Source: JBNJGT01 sp051819765 (GTDB taxonomy: Archaea; Nanobdellota; Nanobdellia; Woesearchaeales; JACJVW01). Taken from it: 27,194 nt of DNA. The stretch spans positions 1 through 27,194 of the forward strand of contig JBNJGT010000017.1 in the NCBI GenBank assembly GCA_051819765.1, given 5' to 3'. Every line of letters begins with the position of its first letter. The first letter of the stretch is position 1. Below are positions 1 through 7,439 of this stretch, piece after piece. Below the pieces are notes generated by a model. That model was not told the origin of the DNA. It worked only from the letters and a program-made list of their open reading frames with translations, and searched no databases. A program made the position numbers and the translations under genes.

Positions 1-2
1 TA

Positions 3-635
3 TTATGTGGATACACCGAAGACAATCACCGCCTCCTGATTGTCAGTACCTATTCCTGCTGCGGTGCTGAACTTGCTTCTTGATACTGGTTTGTTGGATT
101 GTGCAAATTTGGGGCCGGACTCGTGGTAATAGACATGGTCCTTGTCAAAGCCAGTGAGAACAATGGTGTGCCCATCAAAAGGACCGTCCTTGCCATAGAG
201 TTTGTTCCAATCGACGGTTACAATGGGGATGTGGCCCGCTTTCAGATGGTCTTGGATCTCCTCCAGGGAAAGATTGCGATATTCATACAGACCATTGGCT
301 ATGCAGCTTTGTATGGACCAGAGGAAGGGTTCTATGTCTGTGACACTGAGGATGGCATCGGCGTCAGGACCAAAGCGTTCCCTGATGTAGTCTTCACCAG
401 CAAGATATGGTTCAAGCTTGTCGGTGGAGAAGGCCTTGACCTCCATGCCGAGGTTGAAGAGGGCAGCCACATTCTGGGTGGTCCAGGTGTAGAAGGAATC
501 CCGCCTGCCGGTGGCATGGTCGAGCTGTGAGAGTGAGTACATCTTGCCGAAGTATTCGAGCACGTTTTTCATCGCCACCTGTGAGCACTGGGTGCCGGAG
601 TTGGTGTAGAAGGGTATGTCAAGGATCATTTTCAT
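3..635 (-). CDS. C39-like (papain-fold) peptidase family protein
   Basis: The protein of about 210 residues has the pattern of the bacteriocin-processing/C39-like peptidase family. A Cys sits in the N-terminal motif TQCSQVAMKNVLEYFG, where typical members have QCG. A later His lies in DGHTIVLTGF and is followed by VYYHESGP, where the family usually has an Asp. The Cys-His pair is therefore visible and the third residue is not canonical. No signal peptide is seen, so it is probably cytosolic, unlike most secreted C39 proteins. The start is ATG at 635, overlapping the end of the upstream gene (stop at 619-621); a TTG at 638 is also possible. It is the last gene of the metal transporter operon. 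The substrate is unknown. The family call is moderately secure, the peptidase activity less so. Confidence 0.6.
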   Translation of the reverse strand: MKMILDIPFYTNSGTQCSQVAMKNVLEYFGKMYSLSQLDHATGRRDSFYTWTTQNVAALFNLGMEVKAFSTDKLEPYLAGEDYIRERFGPDADAILSVTDIEPFLWSIQSCIANGLYEYRNLSLEEIQDHLKAGHIPIVTVDWNKLYGKDGPFDGHTIVLTGFDKDHVYYHESGPKFAQSNKPVSRSKFSTAAGIGTDNQEAVIVFGVST

Positions 636-1353
636 CAATGTTCGGGAAGCATTGCCTATTTGGTGTCATTGTCATCATATGGTATTCTTGTGGAAAATTC
701 TGAGCCAGAGAATATAGTTTTTTCTTTTCCTCTTTACTAAATACACACCAATATATCTCTTGAATAGATCTAATATTCAAAAAAGAGAAGAGAATAACAT
801 TGCATAGAAGGTCTTCTGTGATTGGAAAATTGTATTCGTTATCATTGTTAATACCCTTAATGTTGGGGTGTACCTTTTTTGATAGTTCTGCATATAATTT
901 GGAAATTTTATCTAACCTTTCGCCTTCATACAAATGTTGTCGCATATCTGAAAAACGAACAAATTTGCCATCATATTCCATATCTTGATTAAACAACTTC
1001 TCAGCCATATCATCTTCTAATGCCAGTACATATTCCTTCTGTATACCTTCAAACGTAGCTCGAACAAGGGTATATGCTGGATTTACTAGGTTTTCTGGAA
1101 TGAGATAGCAAGCAGAATAAAGCAAATTTGTATTTTTAATACTGATCATAGAAATCAAAGCCCTAGGACCATGAAGTTTAACACCGGAATTGATAGAAGT
1201 GTGGTATAAATGCTGATTTAGGATTGAATTTGCATAACTGGAAGCTGCAACAGCATTTTTGGCCGTAATAAGCTGATCCTGGTGTGCTTCCAATATCTCT
1301 TTTTTAAACTTATTCCTTGTTTGTTCTAACTTTTTGAATCCCATTATTTCCAT
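619..1353 (-). CDS. Unknown AT-rich protein in the metal transporter operon
   Basis: I do not recognise this 244-residue protein. It looks soluble and mostly helical, with no signal peptide or membrane segment. Its middle contains YTLVRATFEGIQKEYVLALE, a layout seen in several uncharacterised helical families in which a conserved Arg and Glu sit on one helix. The ATG at 1353 overlaps the stop of the permease gene by ten bases (ATGGAAATAA), so it is probably translated by coupling. A second in-frame ATG lies nine bases further in. The gene is visibly richer in A and T than both neighbours, which suggests recent acquisition. Its place between the permease and the C39-like gene gives no clear functional hint. 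Confidence 0.7.
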   Translation of the reverse strand: MEIMGFKKLEQTRNKFKKEILEAHQDQLITAKNAVAASSYANSILNQHLYHTSINSGVKLHGPRALISMISIKNTNLLYSACYLIPENLVNPAYTLVRATFEGIQKEYVLALEDDMAEKLFNQDMEYDGKFVRFSDMRQHLYEGERLDKISKLYAELSKKVHPNIKGINNDNEYNFPITEDLLCNVILFSFLNIRSIQEIYWCVFSKEEKKKLYSLAQNFPQEYHMMTMTPNRQCFPNIDENDP

Positions 1354-2150
1354 CTTTTTAAGTTCAGGAGTTTCACCGCAAGCAACAACAGAGTGAGGAA
1401 GAGCACGATGGTCGCGCCGGAGGGAAGGTCAAACACATAGGATAAGATAAGGCCAGTGGTCGTTGCGATTACTGCCACAGAGGTTGACCCGAGCATCAAA
1501 GGTTTCAGGTGATTGGTAAATTGACGGGTCACAACGGTCGGGAAGGTAAGCAATGCCATGACAAGAATTATGCCTACAATCTTTATGAGGAGGATTATGC
1601 TTAAGCTTACCAGGGCGAGCAAAAGCATGTAGAGTGCACGGGTGGGAAGCCCCACTACCCTGCTGAACTCCTCGTCAAATGAGATCGCGGTGAGTTCCTT
1701 GAAGAAGTAGATGACCAGTCCCACGATGAGCAGATCAAGGAGCGCCATCAGTAAAAGCTCTCCGGTCGTGACAGTGAGAATCGAGCCAAACAGGTAGCTG
1801 AAGAGATCGGGTGTGTAGCCAGGAGTGAGCCCTATGAACAAGATTCCTAAGGCCATGCCCAGAGGCCAAAGGATACCAATCATGGAGTCTTCGCTCACCT
1901 TGCTTTTCTTTGTGATGCTGCCGATGGCAAGGGCGCTTCCCAGGCTGAAGGGGATGGCGGTAGCGAGGGGAGAGATTCCTGCAAAGATGCCTAACCCTAT
2001 GCCGCCAAAGGCTGCATGGGCGATTCCTCCGCTGATGAAGACGATGCGACGGATGACTACATAGGTCCCCACTATTCCGCAGGCTATACTGATGAGGATT
2101 GCTGCCATAAAGGCGTTGCGGATGAATTCAAACTGCAATAGTTCAATCAT
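1344..2150 (-). CDS. Metal ABC transporter permease, ZnuB/TroC/MntB type
   Basis: This 268-residue integral membrane protein forms the channel of a Zn/Mn/Fe-type ABC importer. It has about eight hydrophobic segments. The family features GTYVVIRRIVFISGGIAHAA near the N-terminus and GIILVMALLTFPTVVTRQF in the second half are clear. The start was placed at ATG 2150 (MIELLQFEF), because this overlaps the ATPase stop by eight bases and gives the usual N-terminus; the reading frame stays open eleven codons further upstream. It is the third gene of the operon after the binding lipoprotein and the ATPase. Whether it carries zinc, manganese or iron cannot be read from the sequence. Confidence 0.9.
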   Translation of the reverse strand: MIELLQFEFIRNAFMAAILISIACGIVGTYVVIRRIVFISGGIAHAAFGGIGLGIFAGISPLATAIPFSLGSALAIGSITKKSKVSEDSMIGILWPLGMALGILFIGLTPGYTPDLFSYLFGSILTVTTGELLLMALLDLLIVGLVIYFFKELTAISFDEEFSRVVGLPTRALYMLLLALVSLSIILLIKIVGIILVMALLTFPTVVTRQFTNHLKPLMLGSTSVAVIATTTGLILSYVFDLPSGATIVLFLTLLLLAVKLLNLKRWK

Positions 2151-2880
2151 TGTGGTCACCGAGCACCCGATGGGGCACGCCATGAGCGATCAATTCAACA
2201 GGGCATTGGTATGTCTCTGAGAGATGCTTTATACCTTCCTCTGGAGAGCCATGATAATGCAGGGTCTGGTTGATGCAGGCAAGCTTATCGATGTAGGAGG
2301 ACACAACACCTACGTTATGGGTGACAAGGACGATTGCCATCTCCTTATTGAGTTCTTTTAGCAGCTCATAGAAACGGGTCTGCCAGTTTGAGTCAAGTCC
2401 TGAAACAGGTTCGTCCAGGAGAAGGGCCTTGGGTTCCCGGGCAAGGGCACGGGCGATGAAAACACGTTGGCGCTGACCGCCTGAAAGTTCTGAGATGTGG
2501 CGATCACTGAATTGCTTCATCCCCACGGTCTGCAACGCTTTAGCTGCAGCTGTCCTATCCTTCTTTGAGTAGCGCCCGAATCGACCCAGGCGACCCATGA
2601 GAGCCACATCAAAGACTGACATCGGAAACTTGAAATCAAAATCAAAATGCTGGGGAACATACCCTAGCCTTTTGCGGCCTTCCTTAGGGCCCTTGCCATC
2701 GATGGTGATTGTGCCCCTCGAAGGGTTGATAAGGCCGAGGATGAGTCTAAGGAGGGTTGTCTTTCCCCCACCATTGGGACCGATGATCGCCAGGAAATCA
2801 TGTTCTGCAACTTCCAAAGTGACATCTTTCACGACGGCATGATTGTTATAGGCGAAGCTTACCTTATTGAGCTGAATCAT
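2143..2880 (-). CDS. Metal ABC transporter ATPase, ZnuC/MntA type
   Basis: This is the ATP-binding subunit of the metal importer, 245 residues, the usual length. Walker A is GPNGGGKTT at about 34-42, the signature LSGGQ at 132-136, and Walker B ALLLDEP at 152-158, followed by the D-loop SGLD and the switch His in LVTHNVG. The aromatic-rich stretch PQHFDFDFKFPMSVFDVAL after the Q-loop is typical of the ZnuC/MntA group. The start overlaps the end of the binding-protein gene by 17 bases and its stop overlaps the permease start, so the three subunits are translated from one message. Confidence 0.95.
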   Translation of the reverse strand: MIQLNKVSFAYNNHAVVKDVTLEVAEHDFLAIIGPNGGGKTTLLRLILGLINPSRGTITIDGKGPKEGRKRLGYVPQHFDFDFKFPMSVFDVALMGRLGRFGRYSKKDRTAAAKALQTVGMKQFSDRHISELSGGQRQRVFIARALAREPKALLLDEPVSGLDSNWQTRFYELLKELNKEMAIVLVTHNVGVVSSYIDKLACINQTLHYHGSPEEGIKHLSETYQCPVELIAHGVPHRVLGDHND

Positions 2881-3655
2881 TCTGGATCACCTGTGCTATC
2901 TGTTGGATTGTTGCTGCAGTATCAGGCGCAAGGGTATCTGCCCGCACTATCCGTGCATCTGTCTCCTGAGAAATGGTATCGGCATACCGAGTGCTGAACT
3001 GGGGAGAAACCAGGATAATCGAGATATCTTGTTCCTTAATTTGTGATATGACGTTTTGGATATCCTGGAAAGTGGGCTCCTTGCCTTCTGTGCTGATGGG
3101 GACCTGGGTGAGGTTGTAATCCCGGGCGACGTATTCCCATGCGGGATGGAAAGTCACAAAGGATTTGTCGCGCACAGTAATGGACTCATCAATCTTTTCT
3201 ATCCGATCTGTATAGGCATCAAGATTGCGCTTGTACTCCTGCTTGTTTTCGGGGTATACCTGAATCAGACCTTCATAGATATTGGTCGCTATTGTCTCAA
3301 GGTTCTTGAGGGAAAGCCAGATGTGAGGGTTCTGAACCTCAAGACCCTGGGAAGCATCAACCACGAGCATTTCCTCGTTGATTGATCTTATCTTATCGAA
3401 CCAAGCAACCTCAAATTCAATCCCCGAGCCAGCCTTGACATACATCTTGGCCTGTGACACTTCCCGTATCTTGCTTGGACTGGGCTCGTAGGTGTGGGGA
3501 TTGGCTCCCGGTGGCACCATGACAGACACGCTTGTGTTTGGGCCAGCAATCTCCTGCACAATGTGTTGGAAGGGAAGCAGAGTCACAACAACGTCTGTGC
3601 TTGTCTGCTGACAACCAATGAGCACTAAGACAAAGAGGAGCAGGAACTTTTTCAT
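2864..3655 (-). CDS. Metal-binding lipoprotein of ABC importer, ZnuA/TroA family
   Basis: This 263-residue protein captures a divalent metal outside the cell. It begins with a short lipoprotein signal whose lipobox is LIGC, putting the modified Cys at residue 15. Three His ligands expected for the cluster A-I family are visible in NPHTYEPSPS, NPHIWLS and TFHPAWEY, and an Asp lies near the C-terminus in ADTLAPD. The His-rich flexible loop typical of many ZnuA proteins is absent, so zinc specificity is not shown. The ATG lies about 26 bases from the centre of a TATA box, so the operon mRNA should start at or next to this codon. The lipobox fits the LspA gene found at 23710-24117. Confidence 0.92.
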   Translation of the reverse strand: MKKFLLLFVLVLIGCQQTSTDVVVTLLPFQHIVQEIAGPNTSVSVMVPPGANPHTYEPSPSKIREVSQAKMYVKAGSGIEFEVAWFDKIRSINEEMLVVDASQGLEVQNPHIWLSLKNLETIATNIYEGLIQVYPENKQEYKRNLDAYTDRIEKIDESITVRDKSFVTFHPAWEYVARDYNLTQVPISTEGKEPTFQDIQNVISQIKEQDISIILVSPQFSTRYADTISQETDARIVRADTLAPDTAATIQQIAQVIQNDSAQ

Positions 3656-3677
3656 AGGGTGCTAAAACGCACAGGAG

Positions 3678-3685
3678 TTTATAAA
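3678..3685 (-). promoter_or_regulatory. TATA box of the metal transporter operon
   Basis: TTTATAAA on the minus strand is centred about 26 bases upstream of the ATG at 3655, which predicts a leaderless mRNA for the five-gene operon. I saw no palindromic metal-regulator operator next to it. Confidence 0.7.
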
Positions 3686-3712
3686 TCTACTCCCAGCAAA
3701 ATGAAAGAAAAG

Positions 3713-3720
3713 TTTAAAAA
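3713..3720 (+). promoter_or_regulatory. TATA-like box of the 3743 membrane gene
   Basis: TTTAAAAA is centred about 26 bases before the ATG at 3743. An AAAGGAG lies only two bases from the ATG, too close to act as a normal Shine-Dalgarno, so a leaderless start is more likely. Confidence 0.6.
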
Positions 3721-3742
3721 GTATCTGACCTAAAAAGGAGCT

Positions 3743-4252
3743 ATGAAAAAGAGGTTGTTGAATGAAGACCTGGCTAAAGAAGAGGAGCAACTCTTTTTCA
3801 TAAAATGTGAAGTCGATAGTCTGTATGATAAATTCATCGACAAAAAGATACAGCATTTCTCCAAACGTGACGTGATAAACGCGATCTACGGTGCGCTGGT
3901 CATCGGGCTTACCTTCGTATTCAAGGGTCTGCTTGTCGAGATAGGCATGAACCTCCCGTGGTTCAATATCATCATGATCATCATCTCCACTCTCATCATC
4001 CTGAGCAGCGAGATCTATTTTGTGGGGTATAGCCGCGTGAAGGACAAAAAGCATAGGCCACTCGGCCAATTCATGGTCAAACGATTGGTCACCATGTATA
4101 CCATATCATTGAGCGTCTCGTTGTTCTTGCTGTTGATCTTCGGTTTCATGCTGCACATGGGTTCACTGGATAATTTCATAAAGCTGATATTCGTGATCGC
4201 TATGCCCTGCGCTATCGGAGCAGCCATTCCCAGCATGCTAAAATCAGAGTAA
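3743..4252 (+). CDS. Small integral membrane protein, possibly DUF2391-like
   Basis: This protein has 169 residues. The first 45 or so are charged and probably form a coiled helix in the cytosol. They are followed by four hydrophobic segments: AIYGALVIGLTFVFKGLLVE, NIIMIIISTLIILSSEIYF, TISLSVSLFLLLIFGFM and IKLIFVIAMPCAIGAAIPS. The order, a charged helix, a KRDVINAIYGAL-type entry to the membrane and four segments, resembles archaeal DUF2391 proteins, but this is from memory and not certain. The gene is transcribed away from the metal transporter operon and ends just before the promoter of the KaiC-like gene. The function is unknown. Confidence 0.75.
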   Translation: MKKRLLNEDLAKEEEQLFFIKCEVDSLYDKFIDKKIQHFSKRDVINAIYGALVIGLTFVFKGLLVEIGMNLPWFNIIMIIISTLIILSSEIYFVGYSRVKDKKHRPLGQFMVKRLVTMYTISLSVSLFLLLIFGFMLHMGSLDNFIKLIFVIAMPCAIGAAIPSMLKSE

Positions 4253-4254
4253 GC

Positions 4255-4262
4255 TTTATATA
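4255..4262 (+). promoter_or_regulatory. TATA box of the KaiC-like gene
   Basis: TTTATATA lies three bases after the stop codon of the previous gene and is centred about 27 bases before the ATG at 4286, which predicts a leaderless mRNA. Confidence 0.7.
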
Positions 4263-4285
4263 TCTAACATACTGAAAGTACCCAT

Positions 4286-5008
4286 ATGGAAGAAGTACAA
4301 CGTGTGTCCAGTGGAATTATCGAGTTTGATAAGATGTTGGGTGGTGGGTTCAGGAAGAATTCACTAAACCTGCTATCAGGGTGTAGTGGAGCCGGAAAAA
4401 CACTCTTTTCTCTCACATTCCTCTACGATGGGGCTTGCAAGAATGAGCAGACTGTCTACATGACCCTAGAGGAAGAAGCAGAACAGGTCATTGCTGATTG
4501 TCAGAGTATCGGGATAGACCTCACACAATACGAAGAAAAGATACAGATCCTGGATGTTGCAAAACTTCGCCGGCAATACTCTAATCATGAGGAACTTGCA
4601 GGAACCGCAAGCCTGCTTGATGTGGATATCCTGCTTGACCTTGTACGGCGAAACTGCCAAGGGGTTGATAGGTTGGTGATCGATAGTGTGGTGCCCTTAT
4701 CCATGAAATACCCCAACGTGAATGAGTTCCGGGCTTCGTTGTTCCGTCTTACCAGTGTGCTCAAGGAGATGAACATGACCGTCATCTTCACGACAGAGGT
4801 TCCAACCTCAACACCGGATGTGATCAGCCGCTTCAGGATTGAGGATTTCCTAGCTGATTCTGTGGTTGTTCTCAAACAAGGCAAGGACGATAAGATCTCC
4901 TCACGCTATATACGGGTGCATAAGATCCGTGGTTCCAACCACACCAAGACATTCGTTGAATATCATATCACATCCCAGGGTATAAAGATACTCTATCCGG
5001 TACTGTAG
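4286..5008 (+). CDS. KaiC/RadA-like RecA-fold ATPase, single domain
   Basis: The protein is 240 residues with one RecA-type domain. The N-terminal RVSSGIIEFDKMLGGGFRKN is the usual KaiC-family entry. Walker A is GCSGAGKT at about 32-39, the acidic run TLEEEAEQ is near 60-67, and Walker B is RLVIDS at 129-134. The C-terminal part ends SRYIRVHKIRGSNHTKTFVEYHITSQGIKI, typical of archaeal KaiC-like proteins. Such archaeal single-domain paralogues are often signalling ATPases and not recombinases; which applies here is not known. One base separates it from the 78-residue gene downstream, and that gene overlaps the next, so the three form an operon. Confidence 0.88.
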   Translation: MEEVQRVSSGIIEFDKMLGGGFRKNSLNLLSGCSGAGKTLFSLTFLYDGACKNEQTVYMTLEEEAEQVIADCQSIGIDLTQYEEKIQILDVAKLRRQYSNHEELAGTASLLDVDILLDLVRRNCQGVDRLVIDSVVPLSMKYPNVNEFRASLFRLTSVLKEMNMTVIFTTEVPTSTPDVISRFRIEDFLADSVVVLKQGKDDKISSRYIRVHKIRGSNHTKTFVEYHITSQGIKILYPVL

Positions 5009-5009
5009 A

Positions 5010-5246
5010 ATGCTTGTACGGGAAAACATACACAAATTGATGGAAGATTATTTTGGAGCTAGTGCCGACTTCCTTCTCAAGAAAGTCCTCGACAAGCTTG
5101 AAATCAAAGACCTGCACGACCTAACACCCCAACAACAGGATGAACTTGCGGACACCTTGGTCCATGAAGTATTCTCAGCAATCGCCTCACCCCAGAAACA
5201 GCCAATGATACGTGAAAAGATCAAGCTGATGCTGGAGGAAGAATGA
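5010..5246 (+). CDS. Small acidic-helical protein linked to the KaiC-like ATPase
   Basis: I do not recognise this 78-residue protein. It is predicted to be soluble and all helical, with three short helices: HKLMEDYFGASADFLLKKVLDKL, a middle segment with LTPQQQDELADTLVHEVFSAI, and a basic/acidic C-terminal helix. Its ATG follows the KaiC-like stop after a single base, so the two are almost surely co-translated and may act together. Its own stop overlaps the next ATG (ATGA at 5243-5246). Size and layout would fit an adaptor or response-domain partner, but that is a guess from position only. Confidence 0.75.
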   Translation: MLVRENIHKLMEDYFGASADFLLKKVLDKLEIKDLHDLTPQQQDELADTLVHEVFSAIASPQKQPMIREKIKLMLEEE

Positions 5247-5902
5247 AGTTCGCCCTGATCCTCTTTGCACTCCTGGTTACCGGATGCACCTGCAAGCTAG
5301 TTGAAGAGGAACGTATGGTTGAAGAAGACCGTGAAAGCTATGAAATTGAGTCATACACTGTAGATCCCGTATTTTGTCAATGTGACCAAACCTGCTGAAA
5401 AGACAGTGCGGAAACTCCAGGCACCAAAACTTGAAGCATGCCGGGGTACCAGGGTATCATCCTTCGGATGAGGATATGATACTGGAGTTCAAAACCAAGT
5501 CATTTTCTGATGCATACCTCAGAGAAGACCGGGACTTCTTACTGTGCTGGGGTATTCTTCACAGACACGGAACCTTGGCTTCCCAAGAACCGCTTCACCA
5601 TCGATGAACACGCACACATGGATCTCGTGGTGAAGGGGGCTGTAACACACTGCAAGAATCCGTCAGGCGAAAGATGTGATTCAATCGACGAGTGTGCTCT
5701 TGATAGTTCTGTGTTTGATCTGGACAAGATCAAAGATCTGGATATCACTGTCGTCAACCCGAAATTTACTGACATGACCATACTCGAAGACGTGACCGTC
5801 CAGGAAAAGCGCTACCTGAAGGAATTGCGCCGTAGAACTATCGTCAAAACCGAGACTGTGGAAGTGCCCCGCACTGTGACAGTGACCAAGATCCGGTGCT
5901 AA
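5243..5902 (+). pseudogene. Frame-broken lipoprotein gene (three +1 shifts)
   Basis: An ATG at 5243 opens a 51-codon frame with a signal peptide and lipobox LVTGC, ending in TGA at 5396. Removing one T from TTTT (5372-5375), one G from GGGG (5443-5446) and one G from GGG (5531-5533) joins it through FVNVTKPAEKTVRKLQAP and VPGYHPSDEDMILEFKTK to the long frame SYCAGVFFTDTEPWLPKN, which ends at 5902 with VPRTVTVTKIRC. The result is one secreted protein of about 218 residues with several Cys. All three changes are extra bases in homopolymers, and together they restore the frame. It is a decayed gene or a locally faulty consensus; I cannot tell which. It overlaps the previous gene by ATGA, and its stop overlaps the stop of the BCCT gene by a few bases. 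Confidence 0.75.
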
Positions 5903-7386
5903 TCCTGACCTTCCTGCTTGAGTGATTTGTACAGACAATAGCACATGAGCAGCAAAAAAAATGAAAAAGGCAGTGCCATTGAGAGCGCTGCGGTCTGCAG
6001 CGCAATGAGCCCACCCCCTAAAAGCAGGGTTGCTGCCACAGCCCCTTCAAGGATCGACCAGAAAATACGGGTGAGGATTGGAGGGTTCGTGTTCCCACCA
6101 GATGTTATGATGTCAATCACCAGTGACCCTGAATCAGATGAAGTCACAAAAAAAGTAATAACTGTTATCACCCCTATACCCGAGACCACTTCTGTAAACG
6201 GAAAATGCTTGAGAAACTCAAAGAGTGCTGTTGAGACATTGCTTTCGACAGCCTCCATGATGGAGGTTATACCCTGGCTGTGCATGTGGATTCCAGTCCC
6301 ACCAAAGGCTGTGAGGAATAGAAAACTGATGAGTGTCGGGATGACCAGGACCGCGAAGATGAATTCTCGGATTGTCCGGCCTTTTGAGATCCTGGCAATG
6401 AACATGCCCACATAGGGAGACCAGGCAATCCACCAGCTCCAGTAAAAGATGGTCCATGCGCTCTGCCATCCGGTCTCATAGAATGCATCGTTCCAAAAAG
6501 AGATCTCAACGAGATTCTGCATGAATGAGCCCAGATACTGGATAAATGATTCTATGATAAAGAGGGTGGGGCCAAAGACAATCACAAATAGTAGGAGAAG
6601 AGTGCCTGCGCTGATATTGAAGACACTCAACCACTTGATACCCTTATTGATGCCTGAAACAACAGAAGTCATTGCCATGCCTGTGATGAGAGCGATGAGA
6701 ATAAGTTGTACCATGCTGTTATCATCAGGCACGCCAAAGAGATAACTGAGCCCGGAGTTGATCTGCGTGGAACCAATGCCCAACGAGGTTGCCACCCCGA
6801 AGAGAGTTCCCATGACCGCGCAAACCTCAATGATATGCCCCAATTTACCATGGATACGGTCCCCGAATACTGGATAGAAGACATAGCGAAGGGAAAGGGG
6901 AAACCCTTTCCTGAAACTGAAATAGGCAAGGGAGAGACCCACAATGATATAGGTTGCCCAGGCATGGATCCCCCAATGCAGAAAGGAGAAGTGCATGGCT
7001 GTCTTTGCCGCCTCCACGGTTTCTGCCGGGCCGAAGGGGGGCGTGGCGTAGTGGAGCATGGGTTCTGCAACACCATAGAAGAGGAGGCCGATGCCCATGC
7101 CGCAGCTGAAAAGCATCGCCATCCACGCAAAGAAGCTGTACTCGGGCTTTGAGTAATCAGGGCCGAGCCTGATATTCTTGTAGCGGCCGAACATGAGAAA
7201 CAAGGAAAATATGACAAAAAGACTGACCGCAAGTATGAGGTACCACCCCAAATAGGTGGTCAATGTATCATTCAGAATGGTCACTGCATTTTTAAAAACG
7301 TCCGTGAAGAGGATGCTAATGATGACACAGAGAACAATCAGACCTGCTGCGGGGTAGAAGACGGGCGGATTGATCTCCTGTTTCAT
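5899..7386 (-). CDS. BCCT family transporter (betaine/choline/carnitine type)
   Basis: This is a secondary transporter of about 495 residues with twelve hydrophobic segments, as in BetP and OpuD. The family motif GMGIG sits at about 97-101, followed by LLFYGVAEPM. HWGIHAWATYIIVGLSLAYF follows, and the tryptophan-rich signature YWSWWIAWSPYVGMFIARI lies at about 316-334. The long regulatory C-terminal tail of BetP is missing; the protein ends shortly after the last segment, at SLKQEGQD. It probably imports a compatible solute such as glycine betaine with Na+ or H+. The start is ATG 7386 or GTG 7389, both at the predicted transcription start. Its stop overlaps the stop of the convergent lipoprotein pseudogene. 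Confidence 0.92.
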   Translation of the reverse strand: MKQEINPPVFYPAAGLIVLCVIISILFTDVFKNAVTILNDTLTTYLGWYLILAVSLFVIFSLFLMFGRYKNIRLGPDYSKPEYSFFAWMAMLFSCGMGIGLLFYGVAEPMLHYATPPFGPAETVEAAKTAMHFSFLHWGIHAWATYIIVGLSLAYFSFRKGFPLSLRYVFYPVFGDRIHGKLGHIIEVCAVMGTLFGVATSLGIGSTQINSGLSYLFGVPDDNSMVQLILIALITGMAMTSVVSGINKGIKWLSVFNISAGTLLLLFVIVFGPTLFIIESFIQYLGSFMQNLVEISFWNDAFYETGWQSAWTIFYWSWWIAWSPYVGMFIARISKGRTIREFIFAVLVIPTLISFLFLTAFGGTGIHMHSQGITSIMEAVESNVSTALFEFLKHFPFTEVVSGIGVITVITFFVTSSDSGSLVIDIITSGGNTNPPILTRIFWSILEGAVAATLLLGGGLIALQTAALSMALPFSFFLLLMCYCLYKSLKQEGQD

Positions 7387-7408
7387 CACGACTACTAGAA
7401 CGCATGCC

Positions 7409-7418
7409 CTTAAAAAAC
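7409..7418 (-). promoter_or_regulatory. TATA-like box of the BCCT gene
   Basis: GTTTTTTAAG on the minus strand is centred about 26 bases before the GTG/ATG start at 7389-7386. It lies in the 50-base space after the ligase stop, so the BCCT gene has its own promoter. Confidence 0.6.
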
Positions 7419-7439
7419 TTATTTACTTCCCGATAAGTA

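Noticed and set aside
99..530. Plus-strand frame of 143 codons opposite the C39-like gene
   Set aside because: It mirrors the codon structure of the minus-strand gene, which shows family motifs and operon overlap. The plus frame has no promoter or recognisable pattern.
5243..5902. Programmed ribosomal frameshifting as the reason for the broken frame
   Set aside because: It would need three separate shifts within 160 bases, with no slippery heptamer or stimulatory structure seen. Decay or sequence error is simpler.
5945..6415. Plus-strand frame of 156 codons within the BCCT gene
   Set aside because: It is antisense to a clear twelve-helix transporter; its Pro/Ser/Thr-rich composition is typical of the opposite strand of a membrane gene.
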